Source: Sarcomyxa edulis (taxonomy: Eukaryota; Basidiomycota; Agaricomycetes; Agaricales; Mycenaceae). Taken from it: a DNA stretch of 64,000 nt. Shown piece after piece: positions 45,901 through 57,002 of this stretch. Within the stretch, counting starts at the first letter, position 1; the number at the start of each line of letters is the position of its first letter. Location: assembly GCA_009761415.1 (NCBI GenBank), contig QUOL01000001.1, positions 1,674,001 through 1,738,000 of the forward strand. Reading direction: 5' to 3'. The translations under genes were made by a program, and so were the position numbers. The notes below the pieces were generated by a model. It had not been told where the DNA came from. It was given only the letters and a program-made list of their open reading frames with translations, and ran no database searches.

Positions 45901-48123
45901 CTTTAGGCAACTTGAATGTACCTTCCACCTCTTCTTCTGGTCTGCTTGCACCACCTTCACCGCTGCCAAGGTCGGCGAAACGGAGAAGCTTTTTACCCAT
46001 AGACACTCCCCTGATGCTGAATATCCCTATTCCCGACCCCTCTTCCTTTGTTCCAAACGTGACTGTTACCAACGATGGCGTTGTTGACGCTAGAGAAGAT
46101 ATGCGTATGAACACTCCTAGTCCTGTCGACTCTCATCACCGTTTGCGCAGGGAGGAAGAGCGAGCGCGCGAAGCTTACATGAGGGCTCTTCGCTCGGTGA
46201 TGGCCTATTTGAAAGACATGAATGATCTTGGCCTTTCTCAGCAGTCAAATCCTTTGAGTATGTATGGTTCGCCCGGGGATGAAGCCATTCCTACGAGATC
46301 TCGCCGACCGACTGTCGTGGATGGCGTCGCGGGTCCACGGGAGGGTTCTATCGCATTGAGTGGGACGACTGTTGTAGGTTCCGAGTCTTCTGATCATCTG
46401 AGATCGTCAGAATTCATGGCTAGGTTGCGGAGCGGGAGCGCGGCTTTGACACTCAGTGTGGCTACAACGGACAGCACTGGATCGAACGAGGAGCGAAAAT
46501 TCAAGGATGACAAGGGCAAGCGCGCCATGATTGTTCGCGAGATCGTGGAGTGAGTCGAATCGTGACTATTCAGTGTATTTACTTACTGAGCCTCTTTGCA
46601 GAACCGAAAGGACATATGTCAAGGGCCTACAAGAGCTCGTCGACATATACATCAAGCCAGGTTCTGCTCCGCTTACTATGCTCAGTGGAGTAGGGTCCAG
46701 TAAGGACACAATTGTCCCCTCGTCTGAACGCAAAGTTGTGTTCAGCGGGATTGATGCTTTGTTCTCTTTCCACAAGGAAAGCTTTCTCCCAGCATTGGAA
46801 AGTGCGGCAGCCCCATTGATCGGTACGCCTAACTCGAAGACGGTTGATGCGGATGGACAGCTTTCGCTGGAGGTCGCAAAGGCTGTCGGCAACATGTTTT
46901 TGAAACATGCCGCTTTCATGAAGATGTATTCAAGTTATATCAAGTGAGCCACTGAGGCTTGTTGATCTGAAAGGATATCTTGCTAACCTAAATTCAGCAA
47001 TTTTGACAATTCCGTGCAGCGAGTCAAGTATTGGACCTCCAATCGCTCTAATGCTGGAACCTCTTCTCCTGCTCTCTCTCCTGCCTCTAGTACTGCCCAT
47101 CTTGCAGGCCTTGGACTGACCATGTCTGCTGTCTCGAGCCCGGGTGTAGTTGCCGATGGGAACCCCGCTGCTACTGGTGTTCCCAATCTGTCGGCGAGTC
47201 AGAAGAAGCGGATAAAGGCATATCTTAAACGTTGTCGGATGAATCCTCGCCATTCGCAACTAAACCTTGAAGGTTATCTGCTTCTCCCAGTCCAGCGGAT
47301 ACCTCGCTACCGCCTCCTGGTGGGTGTCTTCCTTTTTTGTCCGCAATCCGTCTGAACTAATGAATTCGTCAGCTGGAAGAGTTATTGAGAAGTACACCTC
47401 CGACTTATGAATACATGGATGACCCTCTAGACCGAGCTTTGTCAGAGATATCATCTCTTGCCAATAATATGAATGAGGGTAAACGTGAATCGGAGTCTCG
47501 GCGGAAACTCGTCAATTGGCAAGCAAGAATACGGGGCAAATTTCCCAGCCCTCTTGTACAACCACACCGGTCCGTTATGTCCTTCTGCAGTATACATCGT
47601 TTTGCTGAATGTTTCCTAGTCGTCTCATCATGGATGGTCCCCTCCTGCTGACCCGAGTGGTCCGTAAAGCTACAGTCTCCTTCGAGGCCATCAATGCCCA
47701 AGGCGACTCCTCTACGGTGCAAGTGGACTGTCTTGCTCCAGAATTGACTCCTCGACCGCTCATCGGGATTCTTTGTAACGATCTGCTGGTCTTGTGTCGG
47801 GATCCATCCGAAGGCCAGGACCCTGCTTGTCATGTCGATCTATGGGCTGTACTGCGGATGCAAACGTTACCCCAACCAGCAAGTATTGTCCATGGCAATG
47901 GTAAGAGTCCATCTGCTCTTCCCCATTCGCTTATTTACCAGATTGATTTGCAAGCTCTCCGTCTCGTCGATAACAAGGCCATATTGTACTTCGACGCGCC
48001 TTCCCCGTCTGATGCGCTCAATTGGTTCAGAGGTCAGTCTAATCTCGTCTTCCTAAATCTACCTGCTAAGTTGACCCCATCTTTGTAGCCATCAACCTCC
48101 ATATCCCAGCATCCAAAACATAG
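42984..48123 (+). CDS. Rho guanine-nucleotide exchange factor with leucine-rich repeats (LRR-DH-PH), 1569 residues
   Basis: Eight exons, 42984-43173, 43292-44239, 44287-46549, 46602-46943, 46998-47319, 47373-47569, 47620-48032 and 48089-48123, join in phase. Residues 1-380 are disordered with an acidic run. About four leucine-rich repeats follow (about 390-490: LLALDISANFLGALPP, LEELNIASNPLRVLP, LRVLIADATGISTLP, LHTLSIRRNKLHSLP). A long Ser/Pro-rich basic linker leads to the DH domain (about 1125-1420: MIVREIVETERTYVKGLQEL, HSQLNLEGYLLLPVQRIPRY, then LLRSTPP). A PH-like domain (about 1425-1560) ends the protein. DH domains load GTP on Rho/Cdc42/Rac, so a role in polarity or septation is likely. 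The LRR-DH pairing is the unusual part. Confidence 0.88.
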
Positions 48124-48604
48124 AAGGGCATGCTCTCTCTCCCACGTTCTCTTCCAATATTTTTCTAGCATCCACCACTCACAAGTAGCATACCACGACC
48201 TCTTTTATCATAGATCCCATTCCGGTTTGTTATATTTGTGCAATCTCATTCGACCGCTGAGCCGCCGTATCCATTCATTTCTCTCCCCTCTGCTTTCAGA
48301 ATTATTTGTTCGATCACTGTATTTCACTCACCATCCTTAAACTATTGCCATTTTTTTTTACCGTATCATAGTATTGTGGACAAGTAAGGCTACTGATAAT
48401 TAGTTATAAGAATTCTGCCAGAAGCTACGTATAACTTGAAGAGCGTTGACATATGCACATTTATGTGAGAAGCAGTGCACCGCTTGAACCTGAGACGTGC
48501 TTAAAGTTGGACTCGAAAGATTGGAGATACACTGGTATTGATTAACAAGCTTGTACTGCGAACAATATATGTATCCTATTAACAGACGCCTCCGACTGAA
48601 AGTC
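48124..48604. other. convergent intergenic region
   Basis: 481 bp between the RhoGEF stop and the permease 3' end. Nothing was recognised. Confidence 0.4.
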
Positions 48605-51253
48605 TTACTGAGGTGCGCGTCGTGAAAAAAAAGTATCCTCTCTCAAGATCGATCGAACTAGATAAACAATTACATCTAGCACGAAAAAGCACGAGTCAGT
48701 TTCAGGAACGAACACAAGACAGAATGAGATGTAACTCACAAGGAACGCCCAGAACGCCTCCAGTTTGTTTTTGGGAGGAGGCTCGTCATAGCTGGATGTC
48801 AAAAAATCAGTAAGACGTTAATGCGGCGATAAATTCGACATACGTGTCAGCTTCGATTTGGGCAATATCCGTAACAAAGTCCATGTCCTCAGCCTTGATC
48901 ATGGGACTCTTGTAGTATAGCCTTGAGCAGAGGTATAGCAGTGGGAAGAGCGCCAGAGCTAAATGAAACAAACGGTTCAGTCTCACGCCCAGACTCATCA
49001 AGACACCAGGATCTTTGCAAACTCACGAAGATAGTTGGTGACGAATGTGTCCGTTGCCCATTGATCTTTCAGGAACACCGACCAACCACTGAACTATATA
49101 CAGAGCATCAGAGTCAGTAATGATAAAAAATAGACATGTCGCAGGGGAGACTTACGAAACAGATAACGATACAAGATACGAGGCCGTACCACGCTGCATA
49201 GGGCTGCAATACTGAAGCGAAAGGTAGCTCTCTGCGGTTGTATCCTTGGACTTTCATGCCCTTGTAGAATCTGACGTATGTGACACAGATACCGAACCAT
49301 GTCATGAGACCAGCGACAGAAGTCATCTGTAGATTGATGAGAATTCAGTCTCAGATGAATACCGACGTGAAATGCAGAGAAAACTTACGTTTGAGAACCA
49401 ATTGAAAACTTTTCCAGATCCCGATTTGACACCCATGAATGCCAAAAGGGAGAATGCAGAGCAGAACAGGATTGAAACATAGGGGAGACCACGACGGTTA
49501 GTCTTCAGGAAAATTTTGGGCGCATTTCCCGACACGGCAAGCCCATCTATGAGTAACTTTAGCACCGCATGATCCATATGCTAGGCATACAGATTGTACT
49601 CACAAAGAGCCCGACTTGAGGTGTAAAGATCCGAGGAGGCGGCAGACCATGCTGATGTGAGCAGACATGCATTGATGAGCTAGTCGAGAGCATAGGTAGT
49701 TAGTCGATGCCCTGATATTTGACGAGATAAGCTTACCGATGGTAGGCCCTTGATACCAGCGCGCTTGATTGCGATAACGAACGGCGATGAAGCGGCCGTT
49801 CCACTGCTCAGGTTGAGATCAGGGTCATTCGATGGGACCAACAGGCCAATAACTGCAGTTCCGCCAATGTAGAATAGGAGAATACGGATGTAGACACGTC
49901 TGATAGCCTTTGGCAGGTTTCGTCGGGGGTTCTTGGCTTCACCAGCTGCAATCTGGTAGCGATGTCAGACTCTCCGGTAGGTATCACTGAAGCAATGGGC
50001 ATTCATACCGCGACAATTTCCGTTCCGATGAAAGAGAAGGCCGCTTGGGTCATGACAGCCCACCAACCGAGGAAGTGGCCCTTGTTGCCTGTAATACCGT
50101 CAAAGTTTACGAACGGCCCTGGGTTCTTCCAGTAACGGAAACCGAGACGATCATGGTCCGGTCCACCTGAGTCCGAACACGTCAGCGAATGCAACGCCAC
50201 TGATGAGATGAAGCTGACCTCCTAGATCCAGTACGATCCCGAGGATTATCAAGCCGGTGATGGTCAAAACCTTGATTGAACTGGACAGCCTCGTGAGTAA
50301 AGGAAATCCTGCAGAGAGAAAAAGGAAACGTACGCGAAAATAAATTCTGCCTCTCCGTAGACACCAGCACCGAACATGTTGATCGTGACTACTACGACCA
50401 GACATATAGCGATCCATGCAGCGTTTATACTCGTGTCGCGATCCCAGAAGTCTATCAGTACGGCTGCAGCGCTGGAAAAGGCAAGAAGTGATGAGATCGT
50501 GATATTGAGGCTTCAACGAATAGTGCAAACCTGAGTTCAGCTGGCAGAATGATGACCCAATTGTACCAGTAATTCCATCCTAAAAGGCAAGTGGTGAGTA
50601 TACGCCACTTCTCCAAGAGTGTAAATTTAGGATGGCTTACCCATGGTGAATGAGAATGCAGGGTTGACGAAGCGCTCGGCCAGTTTGATGTGACCACCAG
50701 GTATTGGCAGGTATGCGATCATCTCACCAAGGGAAATCTATACCAGGAACATGAGAACAAGACACGCGAAAATCAAGGCTTTTGATGGCTACCATGACAG
50801 AGAAACCTAGGATATCAGATGAGCACATATTGGGACTGCAGAGGATTGTTCGAGTTACATATTGAACCGACGGTCATGTACCCAAGTAGGAGACCAATAG
50901 GTCCACCAAATCGAAGAGAGTTGGCGGTACCCAAAAACAATCCAGTCCTAGAAAGTATATTGAGAGTGCTGAACAGTCGCTAGATCACAGTACATACCCA
51001 ATGACACCTGGGTGGACGATTAGTACGATGAAGGATGGACTACATAACACGAGATGAATAGCTACGTACCACCAATACTGATCATGGCGATGTGACGATT
51101 TTTCAGCTGACGCTGAAGTTTGACCTCTCCATTGACACCATTTGATCCACCCGAGAGTTCATTGAGGGACTCTGAATCCGAGGCAGGAGTGGTGAAGTGC
51201 TTTGTGTCGGCGCTATGGCCCTTTTTCTCGTTGGAGAACTCGTCGACAGACAT
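48605..51253 (-). CDS. amino acid permease of the fungal YAT/AAT family
   Basis: A many-exon minus-strand gene from ATG 51253 to a stop near 48605, about 550 residues. The cytosolic N-terminus leads into KNRHIAMISIGG, then VIGTGLFLGTANSLRFGGP, the family signature of the first span. Later landmarks are LGEMIAYLPIPGG, FTMGWNYWYNW, IILGIVLDLGG, FSFIGTEIVAIAAGEAKNPR, SAWSAASSDLYTSSRALY and a C-terminal DEPPPKNKLEAFWAFL. These proteins import amino acids with protons at the plasma membrane. The residues around VIGTG are split over a 10-base microexon at 50998-51007. The final exon may contribute only the stop codon after a GTGAGT intron. I did not fix every internal splice site. Confidence 0.88.
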
Positions 51254-51290
51254 GGGGAGAGGAGGGAGGTGGAGATTGGAATTGGACTAC

Positions 51291-51301
51291 ATATATATAT
51301 A
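51291..51301 (-). promoter_or_regulatory. TATA-like element of the permease gene
   Basis: An alternating TATATATATA run about 40 bases upstream of ATG 51253 on the minus strand. Confidence 0.45.
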
Positions 51302-51776
51302 GGGTCACGCTGTCCAAGAAAGCTAATCCAGTTTGGAATAAACGGGAAGATACCAGGCGTGTGGAGTGCCTTATCCACAGTCCGGGGTACCGGGAATCAA
51401 TAAAACATTCAAAATCAACAAAATGTTATTCGCAACGTTGCAATTGGATTTTTAATTGAACTGGCAGCAAACTGGCAGAGCTTTGCAGGTGCCTCGGTGG
51501 TTCAGAGCCGGGACTGTAGGCGCCCAGGTACATTATACACACGAACGGCAGGAACTTGGAGAGTATTCCCTGGAGAGAAAGTGGCACCGCGAGCACTGCC
51601 ATAAAACTCGAAGATAAGAAGCGACCTCGCTTTTACTTCCGATCGACCACATGCAGACTCGATCAATGGTGGATAAACAATATGTCAACAATCATCCTAT
51701 CTGCTACGCTACGCCTCTCCAACCGACATCCTTTATCGCTTCTAGACAACCTCTTTGGGCCCCCCGATTACGAGCA
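51302..51776. other. intergenic, nothing recognised
   Basis: About 475 bp upstream of the permease and downstream of the kinase-like gene. A 74-codon frame at 51556 has no support. Confidence 0.4.
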
Positions 51777-54348
51777 TTAGGAAGTAGATTGGTGGCCATC
51801 TGCCCCCGATTCATCCGTGTGTGATTTAGACCGCCGTTCACGGGGTGCACTGGAGCGAGATGTATCAAGACCAGCTGTCACTCCCGAAGCTGTTGAAATA
51901 TCAGCGCTCGTCGAACTGACAGGCTGTGAGTCTCTATTGGCTGTATCACTGTCCGTGAAAGGATCGCCCCCGTCTATATCGACGTCGCCTATATCAGACG
52001 ATTCGGTCTCACGTTCCTTATCAAAGCCGATGAGGCCCGACACGGTGGCCCCTGTTGCACGGTCCTGCTTGACAGATTTCGACTTGGCTCTAGACGACGC
52101 CGCCTTTTTCGTGGCCCTCTCGCCAGACCCTTTGGAAGTGGCCTCGGACTCGCCACGAGCGAGAATCTTTGGGCCCTCCCTGATATCTGGAAACTCGTCA
52201 CCTAGAGCCAAGTAACGATCCAAAATATCAGGTGACGATCCACGCTTCCTCTTCCGAGAAACGGCACCCGAGTCGAGGATGGCCCTCGCGGTTTGATACT
52301 GGATCTTCCGAACGAAAGCCTGGTGCTCCGCAAATCCTGGTCTGTCAAGGTCCTCCAACTCGCGCTTGATATTGCCCATCTGTCGAGAGCGCGGATGACG
52401 AGACTTCAATCCAGCCTTTTCGCGGTGCTCGCGGTTGAGTTGACTGAGACCTTGGCGGAGAGCGAGCTCTTCTGCGAGTTGTCGCGGTGTGGGCTTGATA
52501 TCTCGTGGTGTGTCTCTAATATCACGAGGCGTGGAATTTCGTAGTATAGGTTTGATGTCTCGCAGATTGGGTTTGATGTCGGGTTTGGTGTCGTCATCAT
52601 TAGGTAGTCCCAATAAGCGATCTCGGTCCCTCGATGGCCCAGCGGCATTGGATTCATCCTGGTTGGAGGACCCACGATAATCAGAAGTTTTCGTCTTGGA
52701 GGTGGCTTTGGAGCGAGAGGTCGACCCTGTGTCTCTGGCAGTAGGTGTTCTGGGAGGTATTACAGACTTGCGACCGCGTTTCGTTGGCCGTGTAGTGGCT
52801 GGCGTCGCAGGCGCGTCCTTTCGCTTTCGCAAAGAGTAACGCGGCTCGTCGGCTTTCGGCTGAGGAGGTGGTTCGTCATCAGGAGGTGGTGATGGAGGAG
52901 GTGGAGGTGGAGGCGGCGGCGGCGGTGGATACGGGGGAGGTGGGGATGCGGAACGGCGACCTTCGGCGATATGCAACAAGGTATATACCGCAGCCTCGAG
53001 TTCTTGATGAGTTCGACCGGGTACAACAAATCGTCTTGGACGGACAGTGTCTTTCGGCGTGTTCCATTCGTCCCATTCTCGACTGTTCATGATAGGTGGA
53101 TTGATAACCTCGTCGTCCACAACTGGCACCGGGTTGGGAACGCGGAACACGCGTCCATGTTCTATAGTTATACGTTGTGCTTCCATTCGAAACCACTCCT
53201 CCGTTTGAGCTTTGCTTTCTTCTTCCTTCTGCCTACAATCCTCGAAGTTCAATTTATACTTGACTCTCCTCATCTCCATCCTCAACGAATCTTTGCCTGT
53301 CCAACTGATTTGAACCTCAGGTATAGGTCTGGTGGCCTTTGCGTTTCGGAAATCGACTATCATCACGTTGCCATCGGCCCCGATAAGCATGTGGTGCAAT
53401 TCGACATCGCCATGTAGGACGCCTGCGGCGTGTATTTTCTCGAACGCTTGGACACAACGAACTTTCAGGGAATGGGGCATATCGGGATGCGCCTCTATCC
53501 AAAGTGTACGATGTGGCAGCTCCATAGTCAACGAGGGATAGTCACCGAAATCAACGCATGAGATGACGCGAGGGACGACAGTACCCTGGAGGTGCTTGAG
53601 ATGACGCGTAAATAAAGCCAGCTAATCGTAATAGAACAGACATGAGTCTCATAACAAGTCGAAACGATAGATGACACCACCTCCACGAAGAGTTTCTCCC
53701 ACTCATAATAGCTAGAGGTCGATACGATAAGACTGAGATTACTTGAAGATGGAACGCGAAGGACTTACAGTTTGTGCATGTAAGGAAAATAATAACCACT
53801 AGCGTTCGCCGTCCTTACGTCTATCCAGCATGTGGCGTCCTCTAGGAACGCGTCGTATCACAATCAACGAATCAGCATATGAGTCACCAGATAGGAAATA
53901 ACGATTTACCGTATATCACGGGAAAAGCCCCAATCTGTTTGACTCTCGTGCCAGCTAACCATTCCCATGTCCCTTGGGGTTTGTGTATGGGCGCGTCGAG
54001 GAAATCCCCTCGATGTAAAGCTTGAAGAAAGTTCAGTGGTTCAGGTGGTGGTTCTGGAGGACCGAAGCCTTCGAGATCCTCAGGTTGAGGATCAGGTCTA
54101 GGATCGTCGCCGCGAATGTGCTCTATATGCTGAGGCGCAGGTAAAAGTGCTGGGTCGACAGGACGAGAATGAGGCGCAGCCAAGGTCAGAACGAATAGGG
54201 TATGAGGTAGGCGTGTTCGGACGTGTAATGGAGTTCGAATCTTAGGAACTTGGGGGTAGCGAGGTGGTGGGGGTGGCGGAGGTCGAGCTGGAGGAGGTGG
54301 CGGAGGAGGGGGAGCAGGAGCGAGCAGATTTTGGAGAAAGCGAAACAT
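51777..54348 (-). CDS. protein-kinase-like protein with long disordered tail
   Basis: Four exons, 54348-53910, 53841-53769, 53711-53681 and 53621-51777, join in phase to 795 residues. After an N-terminal proline tract, residues about 140-290 resemble a kinase-like fold: YYEWEKLFVELALFTRHLKH and VVPRVISCVDFGDYPSLTME lead to a catalytic-loop-like VLHGDVELHHMLI (HGD where kinases have HRD) and MIVDFRNA (DFR where kinases have DFG). Such domains occur in many basidiomycete proteins and may be atypical or inactive kinases. The remaining 450 residues are low-complexity, with a second run of about a dozen prolines, repeats of the type DIKPxxRDI, and Lys/Arg clusters resembling nuclear signals. Function is unknown. 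Confidence 0.7.
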
Positions 54349-54422
54349 GATTTAGATAAGATGGGTGTCTCAGATGGGAGTCAGAAAGAAAGAGAGATTT
54401 GTGAGCATGTGGGACAAGCATG

Positions 54423-54432
54423 CCTTTATATA
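54423..54432 (-). promoter_or_regulatory. TATA box of the kinase-like gene
   Basis: TATATAAAGG on the minus strand, 75 bases upstream of ATG 54348. Confidence 0.5.
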
Positions 54433-54712
54433 TGCCCGAGCGATAGTACAAGGACGACCGAGTGACGCTTTGTGACAGTCCGCGTTTTAAACGATCACGA
54501 TCACGAGATGCCTTTTTGAGACAAGGTAACTGGAACAGAAGCGATACACTCATCAAAGGAAGCTACAAAAACATATAATTAGGACCCTATAAGGTTGTAC
54601 AAATCTAACGAGATACTATAGGCTACAAGGGGGTATGACTGTTTACACAATTAATGAGTGGCGGCCCAAGGAATGCGGTAGTTATTTGATATGATTAAGA
54701 TAATAGTGGAAA
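54433..54712. other. intergenic, nothing recognised
   Basis: 280 bp between two tandem minus-strand genes. Confidence 0.4.
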
Positions 54713-56163
54713 TCACGTTGAGAAGGTCCATCCCCCGGGCATACTCATCTCTCTCCCGTGACGAAATCTCTTGTCATCGCGAGAAAAAGAGGCGATATGA
54801 TCTAAAGAGTCGAAACAGCCGCGCTGCATGGGAAGTTGAGGGACAGAACGAGATTGTGGGGATTGAGGCGAAAGAATGGTTCGGCGTGAAGCTGAATCGA
54901 TTTCGTGGAGGGATTGAGAAGCACTAGGGCGCTGTCTAATCGGAGTCGTTGGTTCGCCTTCAGAAGAAGGCATGGCCAGAGTTTCGCACGCCATATCGGA
55001 ACCTTCGGTCGTTTGTGAGAGGTCTAGCCAACTACCAGCCCTCTCATATTCATCCAATGTCATCAACGTACGAGGTACATGCTCCTCACACTCGCGACGA
55101 CGGGTGTTGAGCCATGTAGCGAGACTGTTGGTATGCGTCGAGTCAAAAGAAGGAGCCGATGGAGACGGCAGCGCAGGGCTGGCGAAGAGATGGGTGGTTT
55201 GTTCAGGATCGTGAAAGATAGCGTACTCAAGGGATACTTGGTGACGCGACTTCGGCGTTGGTGGACCAGGAGAAGCGGCGCGGGGTGACTTCTTGAGCGT
55301 ACGTGCTATACTTCGTTTGACATGCTTGATACTACTGCGGACGATTCGTCGGAGAGCCCCCCACGTCTTGGACACCTCGAGTACATTTTCAACGCAGCGA
55401 TCATCGTGTTCATTCAAGAACATGGGTTCTGGGGCTTGAGCCCCGCTACGTGAATAGGGACGTGAATAACAGCTGGAAGCACGGGCCACAGTCGATAGAG
55501 GGCGTAAAATTGCCTGACGAACAGGAGGCTCCCATGGTACGTATGGACTGTTTGGGTGCTGCAAAGCTGGAATGGCATATTCGATGACTCCTTTGGGTTC
55601 CTCGGGAGGAGGGAATAGTGGCTGCGATAGCGATGGAAGCCGCAGTCCGGTGGCAGGTGATGGAACGGGCGAAGTCCGTTCGGATGGTGGCTCGGGTGGT
55701 GGAGCAATAGTGTGGTATGAATAATCTAAGAATGAAGGTAGTTGGAGCGACGACGCTGAAGGAACTGGAGGGAGGGGGTGAAACGAAGTTGATACGCGGC
55801 AGGGTTTAGGGCGAGAAGGACTTCGTCGAGACTCTTTGGAAGCATCTTCATAAACCAAGATTGTGCAACTTGTGCCATTTTCGGAATCTATGGAGAGATT
55901 CTGAAGACGGGTTGTCAGAGAGCGTGCAGCGTGCGCGAAAGATGATGATCGTCGTAACGTACAGCGAAGTCATGCGACTTGTCTGCAAAAGGTATGCGCC
56001 CCGCCCGCCCAACTTTATGGATAGTCACGTATGGTATATCTTCCAAGGCATTTCTTGATACGGCGGGACTGAAGTTGGAGGGATTGAGACTGTCAACATG
56101 CAAAAGCACTGCCGAGTCAATGTCGAGACCAGCTGTGAGACATTGAGGATTATGTTGGGCCAT
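54713..56163 (-). CDS. unknown protein with basic helix and EYERAGSW motif
   Basis: Two exons, 56163-55963 and 55900-54713, join in phase (GTACGT donor, CTTCAG acceptor) to 462 residues. The large second exon lacks an ATG of its own at the left edge, which supports the short first exon. The middle is Pro/Ser-rich. Two pieces look conserved: a basic helix WGALRRIVRSSIKHVKRSIA, and LATWLNTRRRECEE followed by TLMTLDEYERAGSWLDL. I recall similar EYE-x-x-GSWLDL pieces in agaricomycete proteins without known function; that memory is not verified here. No catalytic domain was seen. Confidence 0.6.
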
Positions 56164-57002
56164 AAGAGATAAGAAATTAGAGGGAAATTATGGAAAAAGA
56201 GCGTGAAGGAGTCGAGGAATGGGCGCAACGATAGAGGCACTGGGCAAGGGGACAACTTGAAGGATCTCGAATTACACGCGGTTGCTATTGCACGTGTTTG
56301 GCCCTTGTACTTTGTCTGTGACCGTGACCGTGACTACCGTGTTTTACTCTAAACGGCCACGATCATATCATTGATCTTCTTCCTTGCACCATGCTTTGTA
56401 CCATGCTTTGTTGTCTTGGAACACTGATGATGTGACTCGCAGGTGCTTTTCATCCGCATAGACCATGTGCCCGTCAAATGACCCAAAATCTGCCAGCTCA
56501 CACCTGACTTACCTTGACTTTCATGATCGCATACTGCACGCGCGGCACATTATGACAGCCTTCATCTCAAATCCCCGAAATTCAGCCCCTCAAATGTTGC
56601 TGCCTGACTGGAATAATGTTGAGATCTTTAGGCGTTTCGTGAAGGAACACGATAACTCCTGCGAATTCTTGTATCTATCACAGCGACAATTTCATAATCT
56701 ACCTGTGTGTGTTTCTTTGTTACAACCACGGTTGCGCGATTTCTCAACTTCGGCCTTTCTTTCAGCTTTTTGTCTCACGAGCTTAAACGTCACTGCATGC
56801 AATAGCTAATCTTCCCAAATTCGGACTGTTTTTCCTCTCTCAAGACATCATCGGTGACCTGGCTATTATATTATCCGCAATTATCTCGGATTATACTTCC
56901 AGGATCTTCCGCTGATATGTCGGAGCCGTTTCTGCATAATCTCTGGCGCTCTATATAACGCACGAATACGATGGCAAGTCTCTATCGCCCTTCGTCACCA
57001 GC
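56164..57002. other. divergent promoter region before the xyloglucanase gene
   Basis: 839 bp without a supported gene (a 114-codon frame at 56465 is not coding-like). It includes a TATA box at 56952. Confidence 0.45.
56952..56958 (+). promoter_or_regulatory. TATA box of the xyloglucanase gene
   Basis: TATATAA, 45 bases upstream of ATG 57003, as in highly regulated secreted-enzyme genes. Confidence 0.6.

Noticed and set aside
47903..47943. Possible extra intron (GTAAGA...TTACCAG) in the last large exon of the RhoGEF gene
   Set aside because: Removing it breaks phase, and the read-through keeps a plausible PH-like strand pattern.
51817..52215. 132-codon plus-strand frame
   Set aside because: Antisense to the disordered tail of the kinase-like gene, which has a continuous 615-codon exon with phase-matched upstream exons.
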